Shown piece after piece: positions 44,965 to 57,003 of a stretch of 64,000 bases of DNA (position 1 is the first letter of the stretch; each line of letters starts with the position of its first letter). The notes under the pieces were generated by a model that saw only the letters and a list, made by a program, of their open reading frames with translations, ran no database searches and was not told where the DNA came from. Both the position numbers and the translations under genes were made by a program. The stretch comes from Xanthoparmelia taractica (taxonomy: Eukaryota > Ascomycota > Lecanoromycetes > Lecanorales > Parmeliaceae). Where the stretch lies: contig MU853196.1 of the NCBI GenBank assembly GCA_033085395.1, forward strand, positions 62,001 to 126,000. Reading direction: 5' to 3'.

Positions 44965-46878
44965 TCAAGGATTTACTTGAATAACGGGCCCTGTATACAC
45001 ATTTCTCGCGCGAAAGAAGTAGTACAACACGCTGAAAATCATCGTACCCCCAAACATCAGGCAACTGTAATTCATTGTTGCAGCTGTTGGATGGTTCATC
45101 GGTGGCCACAGGCTAAAGAAGAAGATGATAATAAGGTAAATAATAGCGAAGCTGTTTGTTATTGTGCCAAAAATACCAGGAACACGCCAGGGGCCCCACG
45201 TGAGTTCTTTACCAGGGAGGTTGGTGAGAACATCTCCCGAGCTCGGGTAGAGCTTGATATCACCGCGTAGACGGCGCCAGAGAAGAAGCAAAGCGACGAT
45301 CAAATAAGAGCCGAAAAGGCCGACGACGGAGAGGGAGACGATGTCGTTGAATACTGTGGAGGAGCCAAGCACGATAAGAGCGAGAACACAGGCCAATCCC
45401 ATTGTCAGAAAGACGGCGAGCGCAGGAATTGCGGATTTGGAATTGACCCGTTGGATGTGCTCCCAGCCAGGAACAGCTCTATCGCGTGAAAAAGCCCAAA
45501 GTTGCCGGGAGGCAGATGCCACAATACCGACAGTGGCGCAGAGAGAGAGCGTAACGATGATAGATGTCATGAGCGCCGCTCCCGTGGTATCTTGAACGGC
45601 CTGATAGAAGATCTCAATGAAGGGGAAACCAGTCTTTGTGTTGAGAGCGGCATCGATATCTCCAATGCAAAAAAGTAGTGCGAGTGCCATGCCGAACCCT
45701 AGTAAGCCGTTCAAGACGATGCTAAGCACAATCGCCTTCGGTACAACGACCGCAGCATTCTTTATCTCTTCAGACATGTGGATGGCTCCGTCTGCTCCAA
45801 AGAAAGCGAACACATTACCCAGTAGCCCGACGAAAAACGAGAGTCCATCTGTAGGCCAATTCCCCCCGTTTATGAATGTTTTGAATACCTGTGAGGGTTG
45901 CGCATGAGGACCAAGGATGACCAGCGGGAGTACAATAGCAAAGAAGCCGAAAATGTGGAGAATGAGGATTAGTCCTTCAAATTTAGGAAGCCAACTGCCG
46001 ATGACGGTGTTGACCGAGACACCAAACAAGATAACTGCCCAGAATAGCATGACACTATGCCAAGGGCGAGGGTTATAGGTAGGATCGGTAAGAATAATTA
46101 AACCCCTTGTCATCGTCCCGTTGAGGTATCCGACGGAAGCGCAGAAGGCCTGCCATCCGAGGACAGTCAACCATCCTTAAATACCTAATTAGAATAAGAG
46201 ACGACTGTGGGGTATCGAGGGCTGGAAGTCACCAGTGATATAGCTCAAAAATCTTTGGTACTCAGGGGGAGCGAGCATGGAGACCCAATGATACTGTCCT
46301 CCCGACGTTGGTGCCCTATCAATATTTAGAACTCTGCAACTTCAATATCTCCTCGAGTCACCGTTGCCGCTACTCACATTGATGTCGCCTCTGCTAATGT
46401 CAGGAATACCGAAAGCGTCCCAATCCAGACAAAGATGTAGCCGTATATGACTCCCGCTGGACCGCCACTACATGACTTCTTAGGACATTTCAGAGGAATG
46501 TTGAGTTGAAAAGTCCTACTTTGCAAAGCCTTGCGCGAAGACTCTTCGCTTGTTTTAGCACTAATGCCTTGAAAAGAGCTTTGGAGGTAGGACCGTACAT
46601 CAGAAACCCTTCCCAAGTGATAAGTACCGTGCAACTGAAGCCCAAAATGGACATGAAGCCAAAGTTTCGCTGTTGCCTTCGTCAGAAGAAGGATACAAAG
46701 TATTTCTTGGGGAAGCATGTTGGGCGCGCCAAACCTTCAGCACGGGACTTTTGCCCAGCCGAGCCATGTCAATATCATCATTGTTCTGTTTGTATTCCAT
46801 ACCTCCAAGCTCCACAGCGTTGATCCGTCCGGATGCCGTGCCTCCAAGCTTCACTGCGTCCATCTGTATGCCGCTCAT
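44965..46878 (-). CDS. APC-superfamily amino acid/GABA permease
   Basis: Start at 46878 (MSGIQMDAVKLGG). Exon 1 joins through an intron ending CAACAG to RNFGFMSILGFSCTVLITWE, which is TM1. GGPAGVIYGYIFVWIGTLSV, LAEATSMAPTSGGQYHWVS and YITGWLTVLGWQ are signature segments of the fungal GABA/choline/polyamine permease group. The last exon (46170-44965, about 400 residues) holds helices 5-12, with FFGADGAIHMSEEIKNA and ASASRQLWAFSRDRAVPG. Introns near 46,690, 46,510, 46,375 and 46,200 are supported; the one between TM1 and GGPAG is not resolved. These permeases import GABA, amino acids or amines by proton symport at the plasma membrane. Confidence 0.78.
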
Positions 46879-47845
46879 AGTTATAGTAGATTCACTCAAA
46901 GCGAATGGACAGCATGGGATCCGGTGAGAAGAAGTAAAGAGAAAAAGGGACGAGTGTAAGCAGCGACTAAGTCCGGGACTTTGGTAGACGCCGAAAGAGG
47001 GAAGGGCCCAGCTGAAAAGCTGCAATCGCGATTGGCTCGAACACTGAGCGATAAGGTGCTCAACGCAACCCCCCCACGGAGGCTATCACATGCAACCCCG
47101 CGCCCTCCTCCATGCTGCAGCTGTAGCTGCAGCTGTTAATGTAATCAAATTCTCGCTTTGTTTCAGGCCCCTCAACTTGGCAGGTGGTAAGGGGGACTAA
47201 ATAACCGAACGCCTCCAGTCTTGAGAAGCGATAGGCGGTCCTACAATCCGTGCCTTCTTCTATGGTCCGTGCCGTGTGGGCCGGGTAGCCTTGCTTAGCA
47301 CGACGCTAGGGTAGATTCGCGACTGTGTGGCCTCAAGAATCTATTTTGTTGAATAACGTTACACGCAAAACTCGCACATCCTTGGCTGCATGTATTATAT
47401 TAGAGCTGTCAGGTCGTTGCCTGGAAAGGCAGCAATGTTGATTTACAACCAAAAAATCCCTCACACCCTAAGCTATTCGAGTAGTAAGGTAGGATCCGTT
47501 TTCTGGAAAATCGACTAATGCATGGCGTTCAGTTCTTCCAATACTCAAGCCGAGCCGATGATTCCCACGCATACGAAGGCAACGAGATTTCAATTGCTGG
47601 TCGATCCGTAATGTTTCCCTGCGGGTAGGTAAGGCTCGTTTCCTTGCTTTCGGGAATGATTCTTTTCGCCGTTCTCCTCGGCAACAAAGATGGGAATTTC
47701 AGTAATCAAAACCAGACGTTATGCTTCCAGAGACAGGACGTCGTCACTCTAGGTCCCGGAAGCCAAAACCGAGCATCCGAATGAAAGTGTGCTGGACCTC
47801 TGCTCCTCAAATCATGGTCCACACGGAGAAGCTGGATACCTCTGA
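46879..47845. other. intergenic, no supported gene
   Basis: About 1 kb upstream of the permease (minus) and the N-acetyltransferase remnant (plus). GCAGCTGTAGCTGCAGCTG near 47,118 is a short palindromic run. No gene was recognised. Confidence 0.45.
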
Positions 47846-49010
47846 ATTCCTTACTCTCGATCGACGCGTCCGCAATATTCCACTGCTCAACTCCATGCCT
47901 ATTTCTCCCTCATTGCCCTTCCCCGGGTTTTCCTCTCTTCGCCCATTCTAGCGGAGCCTGTGCTTGCGCATACCTCTACCCATGGACTACCGTTTCTGTC
48001 CGCCCTTATGTAGCATCACATGGCGGCTATCCCGTACGAGAACCTGGCGCTTCACTACTCGCCTCCTCGCAATGCAATGTCAAGTGATGTCATGCTGGAC
48101 ATGCAGAAAATCTACAGCCTCGTTGTAGAAGGCGGTATGGGACGCGGTGGGCAATGTTTACAGATGAACGGCATGTTTGGTACTGTGCTCAGGAGCTTGG
48201 GCTTTGATGTTATGAGTACGGCTGCTAGAACTAATATAGCGTGCTAGGACGTCGCAAGGAGTCCTGACTACAAAGGCCCGAGCTACAATGCCTGGTGAGT
48301 TCTATTCTCTCTCCTGACCGTCAGATCGCCACAGGCAAGCCAATCAAGTCCAGTGACTACGTAAATCAACAGCCATGTGTAGAGAGAGAACCTGTGGACT
48401 ATGTTATTAAAATGTAGGTACTGAGTTGGGCTGATTGTCTACACCTCTTGCCAGGGATCATATGGTCAATCTCGTGACACTGTCATCACAACGCTACCTT
48501 GTTGACGCTGGTATGAACGCCCGCGGCCCCATTGTGCCTCTTCCTCTCATCCCAGACACTTCTGCTTTCTCCATATCTCCACGCCAGACTCGTCTACTGC
48601 ATAGCTCGATCCCAGAGCATACCACCTCGCATGCTTTGAATATGATGTGGCGACTTGAGATACGTAATCATGAGGGCTGCCAGTGGACCCCAACATATGC
48701 GTTTAGTGAGATTGAGTTCTTGCCCGTGGACTTCGAGATGATGAACTGGTACACCACGACAAGCCCACAGAGTTGGTTCACGCATAAGATACTTGTGGGG
48801 CGAATGATCTTGGATAGACAGATGGAGGAGATCATAGGAGATGTGACACTTTTCGAAAGGACACTGCGCAAGCGAATTCATGGCAAGGTCGAATTTGAGG
48901 TGGAATGCAAGAGCGAGAACGAGAGATTGGAACTGCTTCAGGGTTTTTTTGGTATCAAGCTTAGAGATTGCGAACGGAAAGGTATCGTGGGGAAGGAATC
49001 TGAGATCTAA
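47846..49010 (+). pseudogene. decayed arylamine N-acetyltransferase
   Basis: The family N-terminus is readable from about 47,867 (YSTAQLHAYFSLIALP) but lacks an ATG after the TGA at 47843. TAG at 48011-48013 interrupts it just before HHMAAIPYENLALHYS. The Cys loop reads GRGGQCLQMNGMF, followed by TAG at 48245-48247. A well-formed 160-nt intron (48295-48454) then joins in phase to DHMVNLVTL and YLVDAGM. The catalytic Cys, His and Asp are all still present. The C-terminal half is open to 49010. Fungal NATs acetylate xenobiotic arylamines with acetyl-CoA or malonyl-CoA (FDB2 in Fusarium detoxifies benzoxazolinones). Two in-frame stops and a missing start indicate a recent pseudogene. Confidence 0.75.
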
Positions 49011-50711
49011 GAGCACCTACGTACGATTCTTCCAACGCCCGAGCGTATTTAATTTTGATTTCGTACTGAAACATAATTTAAACTTGTTACTTGTTTTGAT
49101 AAAATCGAAGAGGGCAAACCGCGACCCGTCCACTCTTGTGTCCTAGGGTACATGTGTGTGAGTGGTAAAGGGGACTTCTCAGTGGTGATTAGGAGCGCCT
49201 TCAAGTGGGAGAACTCGGATAAAGAGGACGGGGAAAGAGCAGTGGAGGATCGGCGCAGGGGGAACAGTCACAGCTTGAGCACGCGGACAGGGGAAAGGGA
49301 CGAGATGTTGACAAAATTGCACAGCACGCTTGGAGTATTTCCTCGGAGTGTCCAAATGTACATGTGAGGTTGGCAAGGCCTCATTTCCTTTCTTATTGTT
49401 TACGACCGAGTGTTATCTAGTTGACCATTTCAGAAAATGAGGCTTCCTGCTTTCAATCCAAATCAAACCTAGTGTCAGCGAGATAGATCTGTCAAGGATG
49501 GCGCTACATCGCACAATACCGATCTGGCCTTTTATGCCATTAGGCTGAAGTGGGGGTCTTCTTTCAGCCGCCCTTTCCGCGCTTACGGATTGGTCCAGGC
49601 TCGTCAATCCAAAGCTTAGGGGGGAATTGAGTCCCGGACTTCGTATGGCAACATGTCGTTTGTTTTTGCTGACCTTTTTTTCGGGAGCGTTGGACGATCC
49701 TGATCATCATTAAGAATGAAGATGTAAATCAGCTGAAATGCAACGATGCTCGACTGTGGGCGCGTATGAGGTGGGGTCAAGAAAAAGGCTGAGGATCAGT
49801 CATTAGTTGCATAAGGGAGGTGTGGCAGGAGGGACAACACAACGGACTGTGGGGGCGCATGCAGGAGGGATTCACGAGTGCAAAGCCTCGAGATGCACTG
49901 GTCCGGAATAGGCAGGTAGCCCATGAAATACCTATGCTTGGCTTACCTATGCTTGACACATTCGCAGCAGTTTAGGTGCGTGGTCAAGTTGCTGACGTTT
50001 GAATGAGTCCTGCAAAAGACGGATTCAACAACTTCAAGTTTTTTTTTTTTGCTGCGCTCCGAAGGGAAAAGCAAATCGGCCGGCGCTAACCCGATTTCTG
50101 GGGATGTGACTGTGTCGACTTGGAGGGGAAAGGATGTTCATGCATCAAAAAGTGGTATGCATGTTTGAGCTAACGCGAACAATAACGCCAGATACACCAG
50201 ATAGGTAATTCTTGCTACCACCCATGTACTTAGCGGCGGATATAAATCTGACAACCCACAATCGGCGATCTGAGACGCATTGACAGCACTGTGAGCATGC
50301 TGTGGTGTCCAATTGCACAGTAAAGGAACAGTATACGGTATCTCCTTGCCTCCGTACTTCTTGTTCAGCCACGTAGTGGTGACAAGGAGTCCTGATAGAG
50401 GCAATTTTGATGGAGCTATTTGATGACTGCATTGGAGTACTAGTTTTATTGTGAAATCAAATCGCCGAAACTCAGGGCCTCGGCGCTTACGCGCCTTTCG
50501 GGTATTCTTATTCAGAGCTTTGAGTACAGGTGTGCGATACGGGATACTGGTAGCCTCGCCGGGCTGGACCGACTTTGCAATCATGAAAATATGCCCTACA
50601 ATTAGACCCTTTCCCTTATTTCACTATCCATCAATATGCGCTTCAATGTTATACTCTCGCATATAGCGTTTCTTTAATTCATGTATATCGTACTCTGTTG
50701 TGCTGGTCGTC
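49011..50711. other. intergenic, one unrecognised frame
   Basis: About 1.7 kb. A minus frame at 50138-50584 (148 codons) ends with a hydrophobic segment (YLVYLALLFALAQ) but shows no known family, splice partner or signal. I do not call it a gene. The rest shows only short frames. Confidence 0.4.
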
Positions 50712-52041
50712 ATGACTCGAGTTGCTATCACCAAAGACAACTTGAGCCCTCTCCTGGAAATATTTATCTGGTTGTGCATGGTTATCTCCGTCATCACGGT
50801 CCTCGTTCGTCTCGCAACCAAGCGATACACGGTCCAGAGAGTCGACCTCGATGATTACTTGATCTTCGTTAGCTTGGTATGGATATCGAGGCGGGGAGGC
50901 GGAGCTTCGACTATAATGTAGCTGATCTTTGAAGGTACTAGCATCTGCTCAATCTATCACCATCTCAGTCGCAACCTCAAATGGTGTTGGCAAACGTCTC
51001 AATTCCCTAACTACGTACCAATTATCTACATTACTGAAGGCCAGTCGTGACGCTTTCCGGAACGTCCGAAACCTAATATGTCACAGGCACAATACGCAGC
51101 TTCTTTCTTGTCAATTACGAGTGTATGTTTCGCCAAATTATCGCTTGTTGCGTTTCTCCGAAATCTCACGCCCTTGCCCTTCGACCGGAAATCTGGTCTT
51201 GTCATCGGCCTATTAGTCGTCGTGTGGGCCGTAACGGCAATAGTGACACTAGCATTTGAATGTCATATGCCTAAACCCTGGGACTACGTCAACCAGTCGT
51301 GCTTCAATCGTGTAAGACGTCTTCCTGATATTGTCTTGGACGAACTCTAATCTTGTCCGAAACAGACTTCCTGGGCTAATTATGTGGCGACGATGAACAT
51401 ATTGACCGATGTCTGCTTGATTGCTCTGCCCTTGACCATCGTAGCACGGCTCAAGGCGGCAAACAGCAAGAAAACCATATTGACGCTGTTTTTTATAGCT
51501 CGTGTCTGGTAGGCATCGCACAACCGGTCTATTAAGCGTGCTGACGTGGGATAGTGTCATCACAACGGTTGTCTGCCAGATGGTTTATCTCAATCGAATC
51601 AAGCATTCAAGTGACTTAACCTTCGAGATATGGCCTGTGACACTCTGTACGCAAGTGGTACAGTGTCTGAGTATCCTGACCACATGTCTCGTTTATCTGA
51701 GGCCTTTTCTCGATAGCCTGGAAACCGGATTTATCCAAATCGGTGACCTCAGGCGACAACATGTCCCAGGGTTTGGGTACAGGCCGGAGGAAGGCTCGAG
51801 AAGCACGAAAGAGACTCGCAACGAAGATACCGAATTGCAAGACAACGCGAGGCCCGCCCTCCATGACTTGGGCAATACCGCTAGTTCGGATGCCGTGCAA
51901 CACGAATGGGACGCACATAGTCGATCGCACATTTTACGAACCACGACCTTAACAGTTGAGGAGGAGCGCTACCGCGAGAATCACTCCCTCCCCCCTTCAC
52001 CCTCAGCTCACTTCGTCCACACTTCTGAAGGGTCCAGGTAG
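50712..52041 (+). CDS. SAT4-family rhodopsin-like integral membrane protein 2 (374 aa)
   Basis: Exons 50712-50876, 50935-51039, 51087-51311, 51366-51508 and 51555-52041 total 1,125 nt. TM1 is EIFIWLCMVISVITVLVRLA, followed by VDLDDYLIF, the DDY motif of the family. FAKLSLVAFLRNLTP and WDYVNQSCFNR (conserved Trp and Cys of the loop) lead to NILTDVCLIALPL, the N/D-x-LLLxxP helix, then TLCTQVVQCLSILTTCLVYL with RPFLDSLE. The C-tail is hydrophilic and acidic. The second intron is only 47 nt and begins with GC rather than GT; without removing it the protein would shift frame. It faces another SAT4 gene (54,732-56,244) across 2.7 kb. Role: presumed receptor-like sensor; ligand unknown. Confidence 0.75.
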
Positions 52042-54731
52042 AAGCAGCTAATAGGAATTTATCGAAACTGGGGTTGGACAGTACTCATATTATAGGTACG
52101 GAAAACTAGTTATTTAAGAATGGCAAGGCGAAACGAGTTTCTGTGAAGAGCGTCTTTAGAGTGACATCCTTACGCGGGAGAAGAGGCCTTCCTCTGAGGG
52201 TAGAAGGAGTCAACAGGCAAGAGCGAAGTCATTATCCAAGAAAGGGAGATACCTATTCAGGGACCATAGGTCTAACAAAATTAGTGTTTATTGATGGTGC
52301 TGCTTACACGAGTTTGAAATTTGGTCGCCGCCCACATAGGATGACTATAATCCTGAAGTCGTGCCGAAAACTTGCAAAGCCCGTTCCTTCACTAGGAGGC
52401 AGTGCGTGCAAAAGCGAGCTGGTATCGACCCTGCACCCATCAAACTCTCTACACCTTCAGTGCTAGCACGGCTCTTTTTGAAGCCAACCCTTTCGCCAGC
52501 AATGACAATTTAGCGAGCCCCCAAGACTAACCAGACCAGAAGTGTGGCTCATACCAATGGAACGCCGTTTCAAAAGGGTCTCAGTTCCCTTACGAACTCT
52601 TCGCCCCAGAGACCCAATACGAGCGCCTTTACGTTTACAATACCGATTATCGTAACAATCCAACCCAACCCTCTCTAGCCGAAACGGTCCTCGAATCCGC
52701 TATAGAAGAGCGAGGATCGCCAGGTCTGAAGAATAATACCGCAATAATGGTAGTAGAGGATCCTGGACAAGAAAGCCCCTTCCCTTCTTTGACTTATTGG
52801 CAAGCAAGAGCTGAGACCTTACTCTCAGCTTCATGTGAAGGAAAACCCATCTATGGGAGCACATCCGTCGCTCAACTGTCAACGTGTGCGCGCAATGTAT
52901 CCAGCCGTGATATGGACGTTCCTAGTAGGCGAAACGTACAGCGGACGCGTATATCCTCTATTCTAAGCCACCCAAGTCCACAGCTGACATACAGCCCCCA
53001 GTTCAGCGGTTTAAGTAGTCAAGCGTAGCACAGATCTTCTCGGTCCCGCCAACATCGTACACGCCCACGACCAAGCTCGGCCACATGAATACGTACTTTC
53101 GCGGCAGCCGTTAGTGCATTACTTTGTCATTTGCGGTGCTCATCGCACTTGCTGGCAGACAGTAGTAGCGCAAAGCGGGCGGCGCGATAAGAGACCGTGG
53201 CGTCTATGAGCCCGAGTCTTGCCTCTACGTCATTCCTTTCGGATTCGTTGTCGGAGGTGTGCCCAGCCTTACCCTGTTCGGATGGTATGCCGCCACTGCA
53301 ACTCCAGATGATCGGATTAGGCTGGGTTGTCTTTAGTTTCCTGTATGTTTGGCATGATCATCTCTTTTGCGACCGTAACGCAACAATCGACCGGTTTTCG
53401 CGTATCTGCTGGGCGAACGTGGACCCCAATGTCATATCAGCATAGAAACCGTAGTATTCGTGGTAATGGCCCGAAACTTCTTTTCCTTTGCTTTGCTGCG
53501 GATTTGAATAATTCAGATACTACTAACACGTTTTTACGCCAGTGCTTAGATTGATTCAGGTCGCGCTTGATCTCGACTACGTACGGTATCCCCCTGTGCG
53601 AAATCCTTTGGAAAGGTCATTAACAATGTATTTCAAAGACGGTAAACACCCATAGTGTAGATGTTAGGACTGGGACGAGAAAACCTCCGGGAGTTGAACT
53701 CCTAATAAGTGGAAACTCCCCCAGTCCGTGCAAACTTTCGTTGAGAATCTTTTCAGATGAAAGGGATCGATTACGCGCCCTTGACGTGACGAATTGGTTT
53801 GTCCATGATGCCATCGCCAGGTACTTAACTACCATGCCCCCCTTTTGCCACTAAGGAAAAAGCACTACCGATCAGTTCACGCGCCCAGATCCATATCTTA
53901 ACCAGTTTTAAAGTAATCCCGCTTAAATCCAACAACAAGGACGGCTGGCAAGTTCAGGCCTGCCAAACGATATGGAAACACCAGAGCGAGGACAGTGATA
54001 GTCCTGGAGAGGGTATAGCGGGGATTCTCCTCTTTCTCACATTGTCTTGTTGTTCTCTGCATTTCCCAAACATCCCAGCGTGCCCGTCTTTTGAAAATTT
54101 GAAGGATTTTCTTGAAAGTAGAGAAGAGGGGAGGAAGCGAGAACATGAAAAAAAAAAACAAATTCCTGATGCGACTGAGCGAGCCCATTGCCACCTTAAA
54201 TTAATTAATGCACGGAAAATTCCGCGATGCAATGGGCTTAAGGCAACAGGTCTTTAAGATTTTGCCCGGTGGTATTGGGCGAATACAAGAAGGCTGAGGG
54301 TGGACGTACTAGAACCCTTTTCGCTACGCGGAAGGCCCTCAATTCGTTATGTGTGGACACGCCATTGATTTAGACTATGTGTGTATCTCTCATGTTGTCC
54401 AAAGAAAGTCGCTATCAAGCGGGATGGACGCTTCGAGGGCGAAGCGTTATGTATAGTATTACGCAGAGAGTCTATGAGGAGGAGGGAATAGTAATACGTG
54501 GAGCAACTACTATATCATCGGGATTCAGATGGGGAAACAATATTTGGGCGCATAAGTGGACGTCTTTCCTGAATCAGATTACTACACAGCAGGGGACTAT
54601 CGGGCTCGTCCACGATTCCTTTGATTTTACGATCTTTTGTCAAATTATCGCATCGTCCGCAAGAGCAAGACCAACGAGAGGACAGCTTTCAGGTAGCAAT
54701 TAGAGACGTTTGAGCGTCGTGTCCCCGTCGC
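52042..54731. other. long spacer between two SAT4 genes
   Basis: About 2.7 kb. A plus frame stays open from 52,531 to 53,028 (about 165 codons) without an upstream ATG; its sequence (QFPYELFAPETQYERLYVYN and on) is protein-like but unrecognised. A decayed transporter piece follows (separate entry). The rest shows only short frames. Confidence 0.4.
53200..53560 (+). pseudogene. possible decayed MFS transporter fragment
   Basis: In one plus frame, YEPESCLYVIPFGF and VGGVPSLTLFGWYAA resemble the loop and helix 9 of DHA1-type MFS proteins (EPExRLW motif). The next frame continues IGLGWVVFSF and another reads FGMIISFATVTQQS, as helix 10 would. Frame changes and stops separate these pieces, and no flanking helices are readable. 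This is an inference from local resemblance only. Confidence 0.3.
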
Positions 54732-56244
54732 TCAGACTTGAGTAGTACTGTGGGAAACCTGCTCCGTAATATGTATCTTCCCGCGCTGCAAGTATGACTC
54801 CTCCTTGTCTTCCAGATCACGCATTGCGTAACTTTCCATTTGAGGGGCATCGTGCTGAAGGATATGGGAGTGTGAAGAGCTGGAAGCACTTCTCTTGTCA
54901 TAGTGCGACGGTTGTCGGTTCGGTGATGCTTCGCCATGCCCAGAGCCGGCCGAGCGGTCGGACCGAAGCGATATGATGCTCTGCAAAGATCGGAGCATCT
55001 TTTCCGGACTGGTGTGGCTGAGTAGAGACCAGAGCGAGGGGAGGTTTACGGCAATCAGACTTAGGCCGCACTCGAGTACGGCGAGGTATATCGATTCGGT
55101 ATTGACCACTGTCAAGCTTGGTAAGTGATACACGAGCAGTGAGTAGCGAGGTGGTGATCTTACAACTTGGGTCAAGGATTGGTATTGTACCTCGAAGGAA
55201 TGTCAGTCACGTCGGCTGGGTCAGACAAATTTCATTGTGAGCGCATGTACCATTATCAAGCTGGATGTAGATAACCATTCGGGCGATACAAGCACCTAGT
55301 CCTCTGTCTAGACGTTAGATGAGGACAATCCCAGAAGAGCGTGGATGCAACTAACGCGAATGCGAGTAGGAATACACCAGTGACGGCTACTTTGCGCCTA
55401 ATCGTAGATTTGATAGTCCAAATCTTGTGATGAATTTAGTCTTTCGTCTAGGCCCTCGGAGTACACAAATGCTTACCCGGGGAATAGGTAGGCCGAGAAT
55501 CCAGACATCAAGGAGAAAGTCCGAGATAGAGAGGCTCAGCAAGAATGGATGCGCTGCCCTACAGTACTTGGTGTAATCCTTGCGGCTCGTCCAGAGCGCT
55601 GAGAAATGCGTACCACAGGCCAGACCGGTTAACATCATGTACCCCACCATCCAGAGGGTGACGATAACAATGGTAGAGATTGTCAGAAAGTTGAAGATGC
55701 TCCGGCGACCGTGGACGCAGAAGATGCGACGATAGAACAAAATGGCGCTGATCTTGGTGCAGGCCAAAGTGGCGATCGAGAATAAGTCGAAGGCAAAATA
55801 AAGCTAGATTCTACGCAAGCGGTGCGAGAGCGTTGAAGAGCACAATTCAAAGACTTTAGATTTCATCTCCGCCGTCTCAGCTGCCACCTTGGGGTTTGTG
55901 GGTGTGGGATATCCCAAAGTCTTATGGTGGAGTCCTGATGCAAATACTGGTATCAGCGATGCGGAAGGTCTGAGCACACGACACGGCGTACCATAGAACG
56001 TGGTTGACGTCGTTCCAAGGAACAAGAACTATAAATTATTTAATTCAGCCTCTGGCCAGGAGTCGTTTGTATCTGACACAAGATTATGGGCGCTCACCAA
56101 GCATAGTATCATTATCCAATCGTCACTCTTGAGGTCCAACTTCTGCTTCTGGCGCGTCCAGAAACGTAATGCGACCGCAATACAAGACAAACAGAGAAGA
56201 CTGCTGTTCAGGCCCGTAAGGCCTGATGCGGACGTTGTAGACAT
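54732..56244 (-). CDS. SAT4-family rhodopsin-like integral membrane protein 3
   Basis: Start near 56244 (MSTTSASGLTGLNSS), TM1 SLLCLSCIAVALRFWTR, then LKSDDWIMI, the DDW/DDY motif. After an intron ending ATTTATAG, LFLGTTSTTFYG follows. Another intron leads to LYFAFDLFSIATLACTK and SAILFYRRIF. CGTHFSALW and YCRAAHPFLLSLSISDFLLD complete the core, with LGLPIPR joined in phase to IWTIKSTIRRKVAVTGVF. Near the end, NTESIYLAVLECGLSLIAVNLP is the usual last helix, followed by a Ser/His-rich tail with RSSDRSAGSGHGE-like stretches. At least five introns are needed; two (around 55,320 and 55,160) are not exact. It is convergent with SAT4 protein 2. Confidence 0.7.
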
Positions 56245-56615
56245 GAAGACGAGTGGAGTGGGACTGAATCTGATTGCCAGCAGCGAAGAGGGTGGTAGCG
56301 ATAAGCAACAACAATAGACAGCGGCAGATATTCTATCAGCCAGACGCTTCCGATGAACCAGTATTGTAACTGCATGAGAGAGCAGGAGAAAGAATTTCCA
56401 AGGCAGTGCGGCGACTGCCAACGGACAAATAATGGGTGGGGATTCGCAACTCGTCTATCAGGGTCCCTCGTAGAATCCCACATAGATTACAGTAAGTTAA
56501 GCGAATTTGACTGTGTAGATATAGCATTCCTCAAGAAAAGTGGGCATAATGGCGCGAATGAATCGAGCCTTTGTTACCAAAACACATCACCTGCTGCATA
56601 AAACATATAAGATCC
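56245..56615. other. 5' flank of SAT4 protein 3, left border of the mobile element
   Basis: About 370 bp, likely the SAT4 promoter. It ends in GATCC (56611-56615), the left copy of the target-site duplication of the miniature LTR element. Confidence 0.5.
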
Positions 56616-56714
56616 TGATGGAATTTGATGACGGCTTGGATTGTTATTTTATGGAGGTTTGCTGCTACTTATGTGCGTGTGCCAAGGATAGGGCTGAGAT
56701 GCTGAATTCCAACA
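56616..56714 (-). repeat. 3' LTR of the miniature element (left on plus strand)
   Basis: 99 bp, sharing AATTTGATGACGGCTT, TGCTACTTATG and ATAGGGCTGAGATGCTG with the other LTR. Its outer end reads TGATGGAATT instead of TGTTGGAATT. Confidence 0.85.
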
Positions 56715-56724
56715 CTCCCCCTGC
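56715..56724 (-). promoter_or_regulatory. polypurine tract of the miniature element
   Basis: On the minus strand GCAGGGGGAG lies directly before TGTTGGAATT, the expected plus-strand primer position next to the 3' LTR. Confidence 0.7.
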
Positions 56725-57003
56725 AGCGAAGACCTATTTGCTTCCCCTGGACTGTAGCTGTAGCTGTAGCTTCCATGAATCATTACCTTGGTGTCCTGCT
56801 TTGAAGCCTCCTTAAACCCGAAACCTTCGCTTGATTCGTTCGTTCTGCGTAGAGGGAAATCGGGAAGAGTGCTTTGAACGTGTGTGTGCCTACCGCGTAG
56901 GGCTTTTCGAGGTGAACAACCCCCTTTAAGGGCGTTCGTGAATATCAACTTTGAGGACATTCGTGTGGCTTGTTGTAGGGTGACTGAATAACTATTTCGT
57001 AGA

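Noticed and set aside
47105..47135. GCAGCTGTAGCTGCAGCTG run as a terminator or regulatory hairpin
   Set aside because: It is a short CAG/CTG-like palindromic run in an intergenic region; no context supports a function.
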